Assembly (NCBI GenBank): GCA_016208165.1
Contig: JACQYL010000098.1
Coordinates: forward strand, 1 to 64,000
Direction: 5' to 3'
Source of the DNA: Deltaproteobacteria bacterium
GTDB taxonomy: Bacteria; Desulfobacterota; Desulfarculia; JACQYL01
DNA length: 64,000 nucleotides
In this document: positions 17,683-28,068 of the stretch, in pieces
Layout of the letters: each line of letters begins with the position of its first letter
How positions within the stretch are numbered: position 1 is the first letter of the stretch
Made by a program: the position numbers and the translations under genes
The notes under the pieces: generated by a model
Told to the model about the DNA's origin: nothing
The model's input: only the letters and a program-made list of their open reading frames with translations
The model's database searches: none

Positions 17683-19622
17683 TTTCTCGTCCGGGTCTCT
17701 CACATTTTCGAACCCTGCTCATCGGTGTCGCATTCGCGGTGTTCATGGTCGGTGCGTCCAACGGAGATTCCTGGGGGCAGATGGATAGCACCCGGTTGAT
17801 GTTCGTGGGTGAGGACCTTTCGGTGCTTTCCATTGCCTCCAAACGCGAGGAACGTGTCCGGGAGGCTCCGGCCTTGGCATCGGTGATTACACGCTCGGAA
17901 CGTGTACGTTACGGATACGACACCTTGGGAGAAGCCATCTCCACTGTGCCGGGATTCTATGTGGCCCAAGAAGATCGCAGCAGCAGGGCGTATTTGAGGG
18001 GAGTCCGTGACGCCACCTTGTTCCTGTATGACGGCATTCCGTTCAGCAACGATTCTTCGAACCAAAGTCCGCCGCTGGATCATGAGCTTTCCCTTTCATG
18101 GGTCAAGCGCATCGAGATCGTTCGGGGTCCAAGTTCCGTGCTCTGGGGTCCCGACGCATTCTCCGGGGTGGTGAACGTAGTACCCCTCGAGGGCAAAGAC
18201 CTCCAGGGTTTCGAGGTGGGCTCTTCAGGCGGCAATCCGGATCGATATGGAGGTTTCGCCCAATGGGGCGATACCTACGAAGGATGGGACGCGTTCGTCT
18301 CGGTGAACGGCACTCAGAAGGGCGACTTTCGCGATCGGTACCGAACTCGCAGCGATGATCCGGACAACCCGTTTCTCGAAGGCGCGATTGATAAAGACCA
18401 TTACGCAGAGGTGGTTGCGCGCTGCTCCTATGAAGATCTACTCACCATATCCGGACGCTTTTCCGACTTTAAGGACCACTATACGTTGGAGACACAGGCG
18501 GGCCGAGTTGAACCCAGCGAGCGGTCAAGCCCTTTCAGCATGTTCAAGGCAGACCTCAAACACGAAGTGGCTGGAGGCGATTTGAGGTTCCATGGATTTC
18601 TCAACCACTTTGATCTGGACGAAGAGGAAGGCACCGACCAGCTCTCTCAGGAGAACCTTTCATACCATCTCGAACTTCTCTATGACCGCTCCTTTTGGAG
18701 AAACGGATTGATGACCGTGGGCGCATCCCACAGACGCAACGACGCCACGGAGGAGTTTGTTTCCGTGGACCCGTTTCAAGGGCGGAAGTCGGTTGAAATC
18801 GACTACAGCTCTAATCTGAATTCGCTGTTCGGTCAACTTCGCCAACGGTTGGGAGATTTCGATATCTGGTTTGGAGGACGGTTCGATTCTCATAGCGAGT
18901 ACGACGACAACGTCAGCGTCCGGGCGGGATCCACGTGGTTTGCCACGGACATGTTGAGCTTTAAACTACTATTGGGCACGGCCTTCAGAACCCCGGCCAA
19001 TATCCAGGCGACGAGGGCTGCGGATCTTAAGGCTGAAGAAATCAAGAGCGCGGAGTTGGCGGCCTACTGGTCCATTACCGAACAAACGGAGATTCGGGCC
19101 TCCATTTTTCATGATCGGCTTTCAGATCTTATTCAGCAGAATTCCGAAGGCGAGGTCTCGAACAGAGACACGGAAAAAATTAACGGAATCGAGCTGGAAG
19201 TACATTATCGCCCCTTCCCCGCCCTTTCCACGTATGTCAACGCTACCTACCTTGAATCCACCGGAGAACCGGTGAAACTGGAGGGACTTCGGGAGGACCG
19301 CTACGATCTGGGAGCATCGACGATGTTTAATGCCGGCGCCTACTGGAATATCTATGGTCCGTTGAACTCTTCGATCCGGCTTCGGTACCTCGGTGACCGC
19401 GAAGTGGCCCGCATTGTCCAGGGAACGGACGAGCGTCCCAAGGCGGAGGAAGTTCTTCTGGTTCACCTGAACCTGTACGTCAAGGATGTTCTCCTGGAGG
19501 GACTGGTTGCCGGTATCAAGATCGATAACCTGTTGAATGAAGAATACGAGCAGCCCGGGAATTTCGATCTGATTGAGGGAGATCCGCTTACCTGGCGGGT
19601 CTATGCGACCTATCGTTTTTGA
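17679..19622 (+). CDS. TonB-dependent outer-membrane receptor
   Basis: 647 residues. A signal peptide (about 1-33) is followed by a TonB-box/early plug region (EDLSVLSIASKREERVREAP), the plug domain (YDTLGEAISTVPGFYV, VKRIEIVRGPSSVLWGPDA) and a barrel ending in ...TWRVYATYRF, with the terminal aromatic residue expected of outer-membrane barrels. The length fits the cobalamin/siderophore-receptor class. The GTG start overlaps the regulator stop (GTGA), so it is translationally coupled. It is probably the output of this sensory operon, importing the ligand the binding protein recognises. The substrate is unknown and no riboswitch was seen upstream. Confidence 0.9.
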   Translation: MISRPGLSHFRTLLIGVAFAVFMVGASNGDSWGQMDSTRLMFVGEDLSVLSIASKREERVREAPALASVITRSERVRYGYDTLGEAISTVPGFYVAQEDRSSRAYLRGVRDATLFLYDGIPFSNDSSNQSPPLDHELSLSWVKRIEIVRGPSSVLWGPDAFSGVVNVVPLEGKDLQGFEVGSSGGNPDRYGGFAQWGDTYEGWDAFVSVNGTQKGDFRDRYRTRSDDPDNPFLEGAIDKDHYAEVVARCSYEDLLTISGRFSDFKDHYTLETQAGRVEPSERSSPFSMFKADLKHEVAGGDLRFHGFLNHFDLDEEEGTDQLSQENLSYHLELLYDRSFWRNGLMTVGASHRRNDATEEFVSVDPFQGRKSVEIDYSSNLNSLFGQLRQRLGDFDIWFGGRFDSHSEYDDNVSVRAGSTWFATDMLSFKLLLGTAFRTPANIQATRAADLKAEEIKSAELAAYWSITEQTEIRASIFHDRLSDLIQQNSEGEVSNRDTEKINGIELEVHYRPFPALSTYVNATYLESTGEPVKLEGLREDRYDLGASTMFNAGAYWNIYGPLNSSIRLRYLGDREVARIVQGTDERPKAEEVLLVHLNLYVKDVLLEGLVAGIKIDNLLNEEYEQPGNFDLIEGDPLTWRVYATYRF

Positions 19623-19636
19623 TCGGAAGAAGATCC

Positions 19637-19658
19637 GGGCGGACACGCAGGTCCGCCC
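19637..19658. terminator. Hairpin between convergent receptor and leuB genes
   Basis: A perfect 8-bp GC-rich stem GGGCGGAC/GTCCGCCC with a 6-nt loop lies 15 nt after the receptor stop. Neither strand has a clear T-run, so termination may be weak or Rho-assisted. Confidence 0.45.
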
Positions 19659-19768
19659 CTGCCATAAGCATGAACGGAAATTCCCGATTCTACTCCCACG
19701 ACTCGGCAACCATTTCTTGAATGACCGACTGTCGCTGAACTGCTTGAACAGCTCGATACGGGGATCTC

Positions 19769-20836
19769 TTACAGATTCTCCACGTACCCGGCCACGAGAC
19801 TTCCGACCTCACGGGTGCCTATGCCCATCTTTCCGGCGTTCATGCTCCCGAGGTCTTCACTCACGGCCTTCCGAACCGCGCGGGATATTCGATCCGCCCC
19901 TTCGTGCAAAGTCAGGTGCTCGAGCATCATCTGGGCCGCACAGATGGCCGCGATCGGATTGATCTCGTTCTTGCCCGCATACTTCGGAGCGCTACCACCG
20001 ATGGGTTCGAACATGGAGACGCCCTCGGGATTGATGTTTCCCCCGGCCGCCAATCCCATTCCGCCCTGAATGATCGCTCCCAGATCCGTTATGATGTCTC
20101 CGAACATGTTGTCCGTAACGATCACATCAAACCACTCCGGATTCTTCACCATCCACATGCAGATGGCGTCCACATGGGCGTAGTCCGTGCTCAGGTCGGG
20201 ATACTCTGGCGCCATCTCATTGAACGCCCGCTGCCACAAATCGAAAGCATACGTAAGAACATTCGTTTTTCCGCACAGCGTCAACTTCTTTCTATCGTTC
20301 CGGCGGCGGCACGTTTCGAATGCATAGCGAAGGCACCGATCCACCCCTTTTCGAGTGTTTATCGACTCCTGTATCGCCACCTCGTCCTTCGTGCCCTTCC
20401 GTAGAAAGCCCCCGCCTCCGGTGTAAATCCCTTCCGAGTTCTCCCGCACGACCACGAAATCGATATCCTCGGGGCCCTTGTTCTTCAGCGGGGTCTCCAC
20501 GCCGGGAAACAATTTGACCGGACGCAGATTGATGTAAAGGTCCATTTCAAATCGCATCTTGAGAAGTATTTCCTTCTCGAGGATGCCGGGAGTCACCTCC
20601 GGATGACCTATAGCGCCCAAAAGGATGGCATCAAAACTCCTTAGTTCATCTAAGATCCCATTGGACAGCAACTCGCCGGTTCTCAGGTAGCGCTCTCCGC
20701 CAAGATCGAATATTTGAAAACGAAAGGATGCATTCGTCACACGGCTTACGGCTTCCAGTACTTTAACGGCTTCCGCAACCACCTCGGGACCTGTAGCGTC
20801 CCCCGGAACCAACGCGATGTCGTATTCGTTCTTCAT
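19769..20836 (-). CDS. leuB: 3-isopropylmalate dehydrogenase
   Basis: About 355 residues of the isocitrate/isopropylmalate dehydrogenase family. Visible motifs are the N-terminal [11 protein letters not shown], the substrate-binding LRPVKLFPG and [13 protein letters not shown], the metal-binding [12 protein letters not shown], and the NAD-loop [14 protein letters not shown]. It oxidatively decarboxylates 3-isopropylmalate for leucine and should also process 3-methylmalate in the citramalate route to isoleucine. It is the last gene of the minus-strand branched-chain operon, separated from ilvC by 340 bases that hold two perfect hairpins. An in-frame ATG at 20854 would add six residues; 20836 (MKNEYD) fits the family. 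Confidence 0.9.
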   Translation of the reverse strand: MKNEYDIALVPGDATGPEVVAEAVKVLEAVSRVTNASFRFQIFDLGGERYLRTGELLSNGILDELRSFDAILLGAIGHPEVTPGILEKEILLKMRFEMDLYINLRPVKLFPGVETPLKNKGPEDIDFVVVRENSEGIYTGGGGFLRKGTKDEVAIQESINTRKGVDRCLRYAFETCRRRNDRKKLTLCGKTNVLTYAFDLWQRAFNEMAPEYPDLSTDYAHVDAICMWMVKNPEWFDVIVTDNMFGDIITDLGAIIQGGMGLAAGGNINPEGVSMFEPIGGSAPKYAGKNEINPIAAICAAQMMLEHLTLHEGADRISRAVRKAVSEDLGSMNAGKMGIGTREVGSLVAGYVENL

Positions 20837-20854
20837 GATTTCATTCCTGCGCAA

Positions 20855-21177
20855 GTGTTTCCATTCCCGTTGCCGGATTCCTATTCAGTCGTCGCCGTTG
20901 TTTTGCCTGAAAGCCCGGCATACGACCAGCGGCTTCGATTCCGAAAGCCCGAACACAGTAGCCACCTCATTCCGAGTCGGTCAAGCTCCGGAACGACATT
21001 CCCCGCCGTAACTTCCCGAGCGCCAGTGAGGGGCGCAATCGCCCCTGCTGAACACAATGGGTCCGCCAACATACCCACGTCACCGAAAACGGCGTTTAAA
21101 GAGTGTTCTTTAAACGGAATCCGTTTCCGGTGAGGAGTAGGCACAGAGAAAAGAATCGGAAAGGAGGTTTCTGTGGG
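20855..21177. other. ilvC-leuB spacer with two perfect hairpins
   Basis: About 320 bases with no coding frame inside an otherwise compact operon. Two inverted repeats are present: AGGGGCG-caat-CGCCCCT (21029-21046) and GTTTAAAG-agtgtt-CTTTAAAC (21094-21115). Neither has a T-run on the minus strand. They may stabilise the upstream mRNA or mark a processing site. A separate leuB promoter cannot be excluded. Confidence 0.5.
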
Positions 21178-22170
21178 TCAGGACTGTTTCAGCCATCCCA
21201 TCATGGAGCGCAACTTCCGCCCGATCGTTTCGATAGGATGTTCTTTCGCCTGCTTGCGCCAGGCATTCATCACGGGCCTGTTTGCCTGGTTCTCAAGGAT
21301 CCATTCCCTTGCGAATTCGCCGGACTGAATCTCGTCGAGAATCAGCTCCATCTCTTCGCGGACTTCGGGGCCGATGATACGGTTACCTCGGGTCAGGTCA
21401 CCGTATTCCGCCGTGTCGCTGATGCTGTACCTCATGTGGCTGATGCCGCCTTCGTACATAAGGTCGACGATGAGTTTCATTTCGTGCAGGCATTCGAAGT
21501 AGGCGATCTCCGGGGCGTAGCCCGCTTCCACTAGAGTCTCGAAACCGGCGCAAATCAGGCTGGAAACCCCTCCGCACAGCACCGCTTGTTCACCAAAGAG
21601 GTCTGTTTCCGTCTCATCCCGGAAGCTGGTCTCTATGACGCCGGCTCGAGTCGCGCCGATACCTTTGGCGTAGGCCAACGCCTTCTGCAACGCCTTGCCG
21701 GTAAAATCCTGATGAACGGCTACCAGTGAAGGAACCCCCGCGCCTCTTTCGTATTCCCTTCGGACCAGGTGCCCCGGACCTTTCGGCGCCACCATGGCGA
21801 CATCCACAAACTCAGGCGGATCGATCTGCCCAAAGTGTATATTGAAGCCATGGGAAAACATCAGCATCTTCCCTTCGGTCAAGCCCGGCAGAATTTCATT
21901 TCTGTACAGAGCAGCCTGCCGCTCGTCCGGCACCAGGATCTGGATGACTTTGGACATGGCTACCGCCTCAGTAACGGGTAACACGTCAAAGCCAAGCTTC
22001 TTGGCTCGATCGAAACCGGGCCCGGGCTGCTTCTGTCCCACGACCACGTCTACCCCGCTGTCCCGGAGGTTCTGTGCCTGCGCATGTCCCTGGCTGCCGA
22101 AGCCAAGGACCGCCACTTTGATTCCCTTCAACAATGAGAGATCCGCGTTGTCTTCATAAAAGATGTTCAT
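21178..22170 (-). CDS. ilvC: Ketol-acid reductoisomerase
   Basis: 330 residues, the class I length. The Rossmann motif [13 protein letters not shown], the metal-site region [22 protein letters not shown] and the C-terminal KARI domain ([13 protein letters not shown]) are intact. It isomerises and reduces acetolactate and acetohydroxybutyrate for valine/leucine and isoleucine. The cofactor loop reads [12 protein letters not shown] where NADPH enzymes usually have an Arg and Ser (as in VGLRKGSxSW), so cofactor preference may differ. The ATG overlaps the ilvN stop (ATGA) and has an AAGGGG ribosome site. Confidence 0.95.
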   Translation of the reverse strand: MNIFYEDNADLSLLKGIKVAVLGFGSQGHAQAQNLRDSGVDVVVGQKQPGPGFDRAKKLGFDVLPVTEAVAMSKVIQILVPDERQAALYRNEILPGLTEGKMLMFSHGFNIHFGQIDPPEFVDVAMVAPKGPGHLVRREYERGAGVPSLVAVHQDFTGKALQKALAYAKGIGATRAGVIETSFRDETETDLFGEQAVLCGGVSSLICAGFETLVEAGYAPEIAYFECLHEMKLIVDLMYEGGISHMRYSISDTAEYGDLTRGNRIIGPEVREEMELILDEIQSGEFAREWILENQANRPVMNAWRKQAKEHPIETIGRKLRSMMGWLKQS

Positions 22171-22670
22171 TTTTTTGTCCCCTTTTTGCTTCGCGCCATA
22201 GCAATAACTCCCGTCCGAGCGATTTCAAGACTCCCCACCGGTCTCAGCAGGTCTATAAGCGCTTCTATTTTTCCCCTGTTTCCAGTCACTTCAATCGTAT
22301 AATCGTTTGGCGAGACGTCCACGACCTTGCACCTGAAGATATCCGCGATTCTCAGCACTTCCGCGCGGTGCTCGGCATCGGACTGCACCTTGACAAGCGC
22401 CATTTCCCGCTCGACACAGTCGCTGTCCGAAAAATCAGTGACCTTAACGACATTTACCAACTTACGCAACTGTTTGTTGATCTGTTCCTGAATCTGAGCC
22501 ACCCCGTACGAGACCAAAGTGATCCGGGATAGCTCGGATTCCAGTGTCTCCGCCACATTCAGGCTGGCTATATTGAACCCGCGGCCACTGAAAAGGCCCG
22601 CCACCCGGCTCAGCACCCCCGGCTCGTTATCCACCAAAATCGAGATCGTATGCCGTTCCTCCTGATTCAT
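22167..22670 (-). CDS. ilvN: Acetolactate synthase small (regulatory) subunit
   Basis: About 167 residues. It has an N-terminal ACT domain ([30 protein letters not shown]) and the ALS-small C-terminal domain ([18 protein letters not shown]). It binds valine for feedback inhibition and activates the IlvB catalytic subunit. The open frame extends far upstream, but the extra part is an out-of-frame reading of ilvB. The ATG at 22670 starts the ACT domain exactly and lies 29 nt after the ilvB stop. Its TGA overlaps the ilvC ATG, which couples their translation. Confidence 0.94.
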   Translation of the reverse strand: MNQEERHTISILVDNEPGVLSRVAGLFSGRGFNIASLNVAETLESELSRITLVSYGVAQIQEQINKQLRKLVNVVKVTDFSDSDCVEREMALVKVQSDAEHRAEVLRIADIFRCKVVDVSPNDYTIEVTGNRGKIEALIDLLRPVGSLEIARTGVIAMARSKKGTKK

Positions 22671-22699
22671 TCCCTTCTTCCTTTCGCTTTCCGTCGCGC

Positions 22700-24460
22700 T
22701 CACACGAGAAGCATGTCCTTTATGGCCGCGCCCGCCGGTACCATGGGATAAACACATTCTTCGCGTTCGACCACAAAGTCCATAATGACCGGCGCGTCGA
22801 GTTCCAGAGCCTTTCTTATCACCGGTTCCACTTCTTCCGGCGTGGTGGCTCGCATTCCCACCGCGCCATAGGCTTCGGCCAGTTTGACAAAGTCGGGCGC
22901 GTGGCTCATGTCCGTGGCCACGTATCGCCGGTCCTTGAACAGTTGCTGCCACTGCCTCACCATCCCCAGGTAGCCGTTGTTCAGGATGGCCACCTTTACC
23001 GGCAGCTTGTTTTCAACGGCCGTGGCCAGTTCCTGTATATTCATCTGGATGCTTCCGTCTCCGGCGATGTCGACCACTGTACGTCCCGGACAGGCGGTCT
23101 GCGCCCCAATGGCCGCAGGCAAGCCAAATCCCATGCACCCCAAGCCCCCGGAGGTAACGAAGCTGTTGGGCCGATCGAAGTGGTAGTATTGCGCGGCCCA
23201 CATCTGGTTTTGCCCCACCTCCGTGGTAATGATGGCCTCTCCCCGAGTCAGTTCATAAATCTTTTCAACTACGAACTGAGGTTTTATGTTCTTACACTGC
23301 GTGTACGCCAGGGGTGCGGTCTCTTTCCACGCTCGGATTTGATCCAGCCAGGGTCTCCTCTTTTCGGAAACATTGGCCAGATCCTCGTGATCCAGCATTG
23401 CGTTCAACTGCTGGAGCGTGATTTTGCAGTCCCCGACAATCGGTACGTTCACCGGAACGTTCTTCTGGATGGACGTTGGATCGATATCGATATGGATGAT
23501 TTTCGCATGGGGAGCAAAGGAGTCGATTCTGCCGGTCACCCGATCGTCGAAGCGGGCGCCGATACCGATCAACAGGTCACACTCGGTGATGGCCATATTC
23601 GCTCGGAACGTACCATGCATGCCGAGCATGACCAGCCACAGATCGTGTGTTCCGGGAAAGCCTCCCAGACCCATCAGGGTGGTGGTCACCGGAGCGGTGA
23701 TTTTCTCCGCAAGCGTGCGAAGTTCCGCGGACGCTCCGGACAGAATTACTCCGCCACCCCCGAAAATCACCGGCCGTTTGGACTTGGCGATCAGTTGTGC
23801 CGCCTTCTTGACCTGCCCTTTGTGGGGCTCGTACTTGGGGCTGTACCCTTTCATGCAGGCCGCCGGCGGTAAAACGAATTCCACCTCGCCCGCCATGGCG
23901 TCCTTGCAGAGATCCACGACTACGGGGCCCGGACGACCGGAGCGCGCAAGATAGAACGCTTCCCGCACCGTCTCCGCCACACGGGATGCTTCTTTCACCA
24001 GGTAATTGTGTTTTGTGCAGGGTCTGGTGATTCCTACGATGTCCACTTCCTGGAAAGCGTCGTTTCCGATGAGACTGCTGGGTACCTGACCGGTGAAGAC
24101 AACCAGTGGGATGGAGTCCATGTAGGCGGAGGCGATTCCGGTAACCGTGTTGGTCGCCCCAGGTCCACTGGTGACAAGGCACACACCCACCTTGCCGGAC
24201 GTCCTGGAATAGGCGTCCGCGGCGTGAACCGCCGCCTGTTCGTGCCGTGTCAGCACGTGTCGAATATCGTACTGGGGCATGGTGTCGTAAATGTCGATCA
24301 CCGCGCCCCCGGGATAGCCAAAGATGATCTCGACACCCTCGTCTTTCAACACCTCGAAGAGTATCTTAGCGCCGGTCAGCTTTGTGCCTTTTCTCTTTTT
24401 GCCGGGTGAACCCGGACCATTTCCATTGTGTCGTGACAACGATGACTCCTTTTCGTTCAA
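22700..24460 (-). CDS. ilvB: Acetolactate synthase large (catalytic) subunit
   Basis: A ThDP enzyme of about 586 residues. The catalytic Glu lies in [18 protein letters not shown]. The central domain has [10 protein letters not shown], and the ThDP motif [15 protein letters not shown]...NNGYLGMV is complete. It condenses two pyruvates to acetolactate, or pyruvate with 2-oxobutyrate. The first possible ATG (24547) overlaps the end of ilvD by 65 nt and its residues read like the wrong frame of ilvD, so a TTG at 24460 is preferred with moderate certainty. It sits between ilvD and ilvN in the operon. Confidence 0.93.
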   Translation of the reverse strand: MNEKESSLSRHNGNGPGSPGKKRKGTKLTGAKILFEVLKDEGVEIIFGYPGGAVIDIYDTMPQYDIRHVLTRHEQAAVHAADAYSRTSGKVGVCLVTSGPGATNTVTGIASAYMDSIPLVVFTGQVPSSLIGNDAFQEVDIVGITRPCTKHNYLVKEASRVAETVREAFYLARSGRPGPVVVDLCKDAMAGEVEFVLPPAACMKGYSPKYEPHKGQVKKAAQLIAKSKRPVIFGGGGVILSGASAELRTLAEKITAPVTTTLMGLGGFPGTHDLWLVMLGMHGTFRANMAITECDLLIGIGARFDDRVTGRIDSFAPHAKIIHIDIDPTSIQKNVPVNVPIVGDCKITLQQLNAMLDHEDLANVSEKRRPWLDQIRAWKETAPLAYTQCKNIKPQFVVEKIYELTRGEAIITTEVGQNQMWAAQYYHFDRPNSFVTSGGLGCMGFGLPAAIGAQTACPGRTVVDIAGDGSIQMNIQELATAVENKLPVKVAILNNGYLGMVRQWQQLFKDRRYVATDMSHAPDFVKLAEAYGAVGMRATTPEEVEPVIRKALELDAPVIMDFVVEREECVYPMVPAGAAIKDMLLV

Positions 24461-24482
24461 TACCGTATGCCTGGCCGTCCCC

Positions 24483-26000
24483 TCAGCGAACGATCGCCCC
24501 GGTGGAGGCCGAGGTGACCAATCGTGCATACCTGTCCAGAACGCCACCGGAAATTTTGGGCTTCGGAGGATTCCATGATTGCTTCCTTCGAGCGATTTCG
24601 TCGGTGTCCACTCGAAGATGGATTCGTTTCGCGGGAACGTCTATTTCTACGGTATCACCCTCTCGAACGAGGGCGACAAGGCCCCCTTCCATAGCTTCCG
24701 GGCTGACGTGGCCGATGGACGCGCCTCGGGTGGCTCCGGAAAATCGTCCGTCCGTGATCAGAGCCACGGAATCATCCAATCCCATGCCGGCGATGGCCGA
24801 CGTTGGAGTCAACATTTCTCGCATACCCGGCCCCCCTTTGGGGCCTTCGTATCGGATGACAATCACATCCCCGGGTTTTATCCTACCGGACAAAATGGCC
24901 TCCGTCGCTTCCTCTTCTCCGTCGAAGACTCTGGCCGGTCCCTTGTGTCGCAGCATGGACTCGACCACCGCGGACTGCTTTACCACGCATCCCTCCGGAG
25001 CCAGGTTGCCGAACAAAACCGCCAGCCCTCCTTGCCGGGACACGGGCTCGTGTCTGCTACGGATGACTTCCCCGTCGGCTTCCCGGACGGCGGACAGGTT
25101 CTCTCCAACGGTTTTCCCGGTGACCGTCATGGCCTCTTCCCGCAGCACCCCCAGCAGAGAAAGCTCCTTCATCACCGAAGGGATTCCTCCGGCCACATGC
25201 AGGTCTTCGATATGGTGTTTTCCCGCGGGACTTAGTGAACAGAGCTTGGGACAGGACTCGCTGATCCTATTGACCTCCTCGAGATCGATACGAATGCCCC
25301 TCTCGTGAGCAATGGCCAACAGGTGGAGGATGGTGTTGGTCGAGCATCCCAAAGCCATATCCACGGACAAGGCGTTGTGAAAAGCTTCCGATGTCATGAT
25401 TCGGCTCGGCGTAATCCCCTGTTCGAGAAGCCTCACCGCCTGAACGCCCGCGTGTTTGGCCAAGCGTAATCGATCCGAGTAGACCGCCGGTATGGTCCCA
25501 TTTCCGGGCAAACCCATGCCCAGACTTTCGGTAAGGCAATTCATGGAATTCGCGGTGAACATGCCCGCGCACGATCCACACGTAGGGCACGCCTGCTCCT
25601 CCAATTCAGCCAGATCCCCCGGCTCCATCCGTCCCGCCTTGACCGCTCCGACCGCTTCAAAGACCTGAACCAGGTCTACCTTCCTTCCCTTGTACAATCC
25701 CGCCAGCATGGGGCCCCCGCTCAAAACCACCATGGGAATATCCAGCCTGGCCGCCGCCATCAGCATCCCTGGAATGATCTTGTCGCAATTCGGGACCATC
25801 ACCATGGCGTCAAACGCATGGGCGCACGCCATGATCTCCACGGAATCGGCAATCAGCTCCCGGCTTACCAGAGAATAGCGCATGCCCTCGTGGTTCATGG
25901 CAATACCGTCGCATACCCCTATGGTTCCGAAGGCGACGGGTGTTCCGCCGGCCATATATATCCCCGCCTTTACCGCTTCGACCACTTTGTCCAGGTGCAT
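24483..26000 (-). CDS. ilvD: Dihydroxy-acid dehydratase (5' end frameshifted)
   Basis: The open frame from ATG 26000 gives 505 residues with the iron-sulfur Cys motifs [14 protein letters not shown] and [16 protein letters not shown], and the C-terminal [15 protein letters not shown]. It dehydrates dihydroxy acids in all branched-chain routes. Family members are about 550 residues. The missing N-terminus is present upstream in the same frame ([28 protein letters not shown]) but has no start codon. A good start, GAGGCGG then ATGATG at 26124-26119, lies one base out of frame. Removing one A of the AAA at 26116-26118 would restore a protein of about 546 residues. Either the DNA carries a true lesion or a sequencing error, or translation shifts here. 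Confidence 0.88.
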   Translation of the reverse strand: MHLDKVVEAVKAGIYMAGGTPVAFGTIGVCDGIAMNHEGMRYSLVSRELIADSVEIMACAHAFDAMVMVPNCDKIIPGMLMAAARLDIPMVVLSGGPMLAGLYKGRKVDLVQVFEAVGAVKAGRMEPGDLAELEEQACPTCGSCAGMFTANSMNCLTESLGMGLPGNGTIPAVYSDRLRLAKHAGVQAVRLLEQGITPSRIMTSEAFHNALSVDMALGCSTNTILHLLAIAHERGIRIDLEEVNRISESCPKLCSLSPAGKHHIEDLHVAGGIPSVMKELSLLGVLREEAMTVTGKTVGENLSAVREADGEVIRSRHEPVSRQGGLAVLFGNLAPEGCVVKQSAVVESMLRHKGPARVFDGEEEATEAILSGRIKPGDVIVIRYEGPKGGPGMREMLTPTSAIAGMGLDDSVALITDGRFSGATRGASIGHVSPEAMEGGLVALVREGDTVEIDVPAKRIHLRVDTDEIARRKQSWNPPKPKISGGVLDRYARLVTSASTGAIVR

Positions 26001-26186
26001 GTGTCCGGGAATAATATCGTTCGCGGAATTGGCGATGCCGATCAGCGGCCTTCCAAATTCCTCGTCGGTGAACCCCAGCGCCCTGAACTCTCCAGCGCCG
26101 ATCCGGGCTTGCGAGTTTCATCATTCCGCCTCTTATGAACTTCCTTTGATTGATAACCAATATACGCTCACTATCCTGCACGCGGA

Positions 26187-26696
26187 CTACACGACCCGAT
26201 GGGGGCTCAGCTTGCGCTTCCGGATATAGGGAACCAAACCGCCTTCGTCGATGAGATCCAGCATAAACGAAGGAATCGGCGCCGAGCGGAACACGTTCCC
26301 GCTGGTCAGATTCCGAATCTCTCCCTCTTCGATATCCACGAACAGCCGGTCTCCTTGTCGAATCGCGTTGGCGGCTTCGTACGATTCCAGAAGGGGCAAA
26401 CCGATGTTGAACGCGTTTCGGTAAAAAATCCGAGCGAAACTGGACGCTATGATACACGAAATCCCGGCCCCCTTTATGGCCAGGGGTGCGTGTTCTCTGG
26501 ACGACCCGCATCCGAAATTAGCGCCGGCGACGATGATGTCTCCGGCCTTAATGCGATTTGCGAATCCCGGGTAAGCGTCTTCAAAACAGTGCCGGGCCAG
26601 AACCGATTCATCTGTAGTGGTCAGAAACCGCGCGGGAATTATGACATCCGTGTCCACGTTGTCTCCAAACCTGATCGCCGTACCCTCGATGCTCAC
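26187..26696 (-). CDS. leuD: 3-isopropylmalate dehydratase small subunit
   Basis: 169 residues, the normal LeuD length, with FGDNVDTDVIIPARFL at the start and the GANFGCGSSREHAPLAIKG motif. It forms the swivelling domain that, with LeuC, isomerises isopropylmalate and probably converts citramalate to 3-methylmalate. The start is decided by the ribosome site: AGGAGGAG followed five bases later by GTG at 26696. Upstream in-frame ATGs at 26804 and 26711 would add unrelated residues. It ends about 60 nt before the ilvD start. Confidence 0.93.
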   Translation of the reverse strand: MSIEGTAIRFGDNVDTDVIIPARFLTTTDESVLARHCFEDAYPGFANRIKAGDIIVAGANFGCGSSREHAPLAIKGAGISCIIASSFARIFYRNAFNIGLPLLESYEAANAIRQGDRLFVDIEEGEIRNLTSGNVFRSAPIPSFMLDLIDEGGLVPYIRKRKLSPHRVV

Positions 26697-26793
26697 GTAA
26701 CTCCTCCTCATGCGACGCGTTTGATCATGAAATGACAAAAGCGGATTTCGTTTTGTCTCAACTGCAACTAGACGTTTCCCCTGCGGGCCGGGC

Positions 26794-28053
26794 TCAGATC
26801 TCATCCGGAAGGCCGACGCGTCCCAGGACCGCAGACGCCGCCGCTACCGCCGGGTTCGCCAGATATACCTCGCTTTTCGGATGACCCATTCGTCCGACAA
26901 AGTTCCGGTTGCTCGTGGACACGGCTTTTTCTCCGGAGGCCAGAACGCCCATGTGCCCCCCGAGACAGGGACCGCACGTGGGCGGTCCGATCACTGCCCC
27001 GGCGTCCAGAAAGATATCGAACAGGCCTTCGGACAGAGCCTTTCTGTACACGTCCCTGGAACCCGGTATGACGATAAGGCGGACTCCCTCGTGGACTTTC
27101 CTGCCGGTCAGCACCTGGGCCGCAGACCGCAAGTCTTCTATACGGCCGTTGGTGCAGGACCCGACGAACGCCTGATCGATGCGCACATCTCTCACCTCGG
27201 AAACCGGTTTCGTGTTGTCCGGGGAATGCGGACAGGCCACCTGGGGTTCGATGTCTTCCACATGGAAGGTTACCACCCGTTCGTATTCTGCGTCCGGGTC
27301 GCTGCCGTAGAACACTCCTAAACGGCGGGATCTTTCCGCCACATAGGCACGGGTGATTTCGTCAGGAGGGACAATGCCGTTCTTGGCTCCCGCCTCGACG
27401 GCCATGTTCGCCATGGTGAGCCGTCCCTCCATGGACAGGGATTGGATGGCCGGTCCGGAAAACTCCAACGTCCGGTATCGGGCACCTTCCACACCCAAGA
27501 CCCCGATGGTGTATAAAACCAGATCCTTTCCCTGTACCCATTTTCGAAGTTGACCTTGATAGACCACTTTGATGGTTGACGGTACTTTCAGCCATATCTC
27601 GCCTGTGGCCAGGACGCCGGCCAAATCCGTGGAACCGACGCCTGTGGAGAAGGCTCCCAAAGCTCCGTACGTGCAGGTGTGGCTGTCGGCGCCGATGATC
27701 AGATCCCCGGGCAGAACCAGTCCCTTTTCCGGCAGTAAGACATGTTCGATTCCGCTGTCCCCTAGCTCGTAGAAGTGAACGACGCCCTGCTCTCCGGCAA
27801 ATTCCCTCATAACCCGAGCCTGTTCGGCAGACTCGATGTCTTTGTTGGGCACGAAGTGGTCCTGTATAAGGGCCACCTTCGACGGGTCGAACACACGGTC
27901 GGCCCCCATCTCTCTGAACACCTTGATCGCCAGTGGGGCCGTGATGTCGTTGGCCAAGGCTAAATCAACTTTGACTTCCACAATCTCGCCCGGGGTTACG
28001 CACGCTTTTCCGGCGTGATCGGCCAATATCTTCTCGGTAATAGTCATCGGCAT
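26794..28053 (-). CDS. leuC: 3-isopropylmalate dehydratase large subunit
   Basis: 419 residues of the bacterial/archaeal short LeuC type. The aconitase-family motifs are present: GADSHTCTYGALGAFSTGVG, the cluster Cys in AFVGSCTNGRIEDL, and GPPTCGPCLGGHMG. With LeuD it interconverts 2- and 3-isopropylmalate, and is expected to handle citramalate/2-methylmaleate as well. It follows leuA by 15 nt and precedes leuD by roughly 97 nt. The short form is often shared between leucine and citramalate pathways, which suits the cimA gene in the same operon. Confidence 0.94.
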   Translation of the reverse strand: MPMTITEKILADHAGKACVTPGEIVEVKVDLALANDITAPLAIKVFREMGADRVFDPSKVALIQDHFVPNKDIESAEQARVMREFAGEQGVVHFYELGDSGIEHVLLPEKGLVLPGDLIIGADSHTCTYGALGAFSTGVGSTDLAGVLATGEIWLKVPSTIKVVYQGQLRKWVQGKDLVLYTIGVLGVEGARYRTLEFSGPAIQSLSMEGRLTMANMAVEAGAKNGIVPPDEITRAYVAERSRRLGVFYGSDPDAEYERVVTFHVEDIEPQVACPHSPDNTKPVSEVRDVRIDQAFVGSCTNGRIEDLRSAAQVLTGRKVHEGVRLIVIPGSRDVYRKALSEGLFDIFLDAGAVIGPPTCGPCLGGHMGVLASGEKAVSTSNRNFVGRMGHPKSEVYLANPAVAAASAVLGRVGLPDEI

Positions 28054-28068
28054 CTCGGTCTCTCTTTC

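Noticed and set aside
22901-23872. Plus-strand open frame of 323 codons opposite ilvB
   Set aside because: It is an antisense shadow of a well-conserved ThDP enzyme with no domain of its own. The same holds for 24382-25308 opposite ilvD and 28705-29553 opposite leuA.
24461-24547. ATG 24547 as the ilvB start
   Set aside because: The extra N-terminal residues read as the wrong frame of the ilvD 3' end and are not typical of acetolactate synthases.
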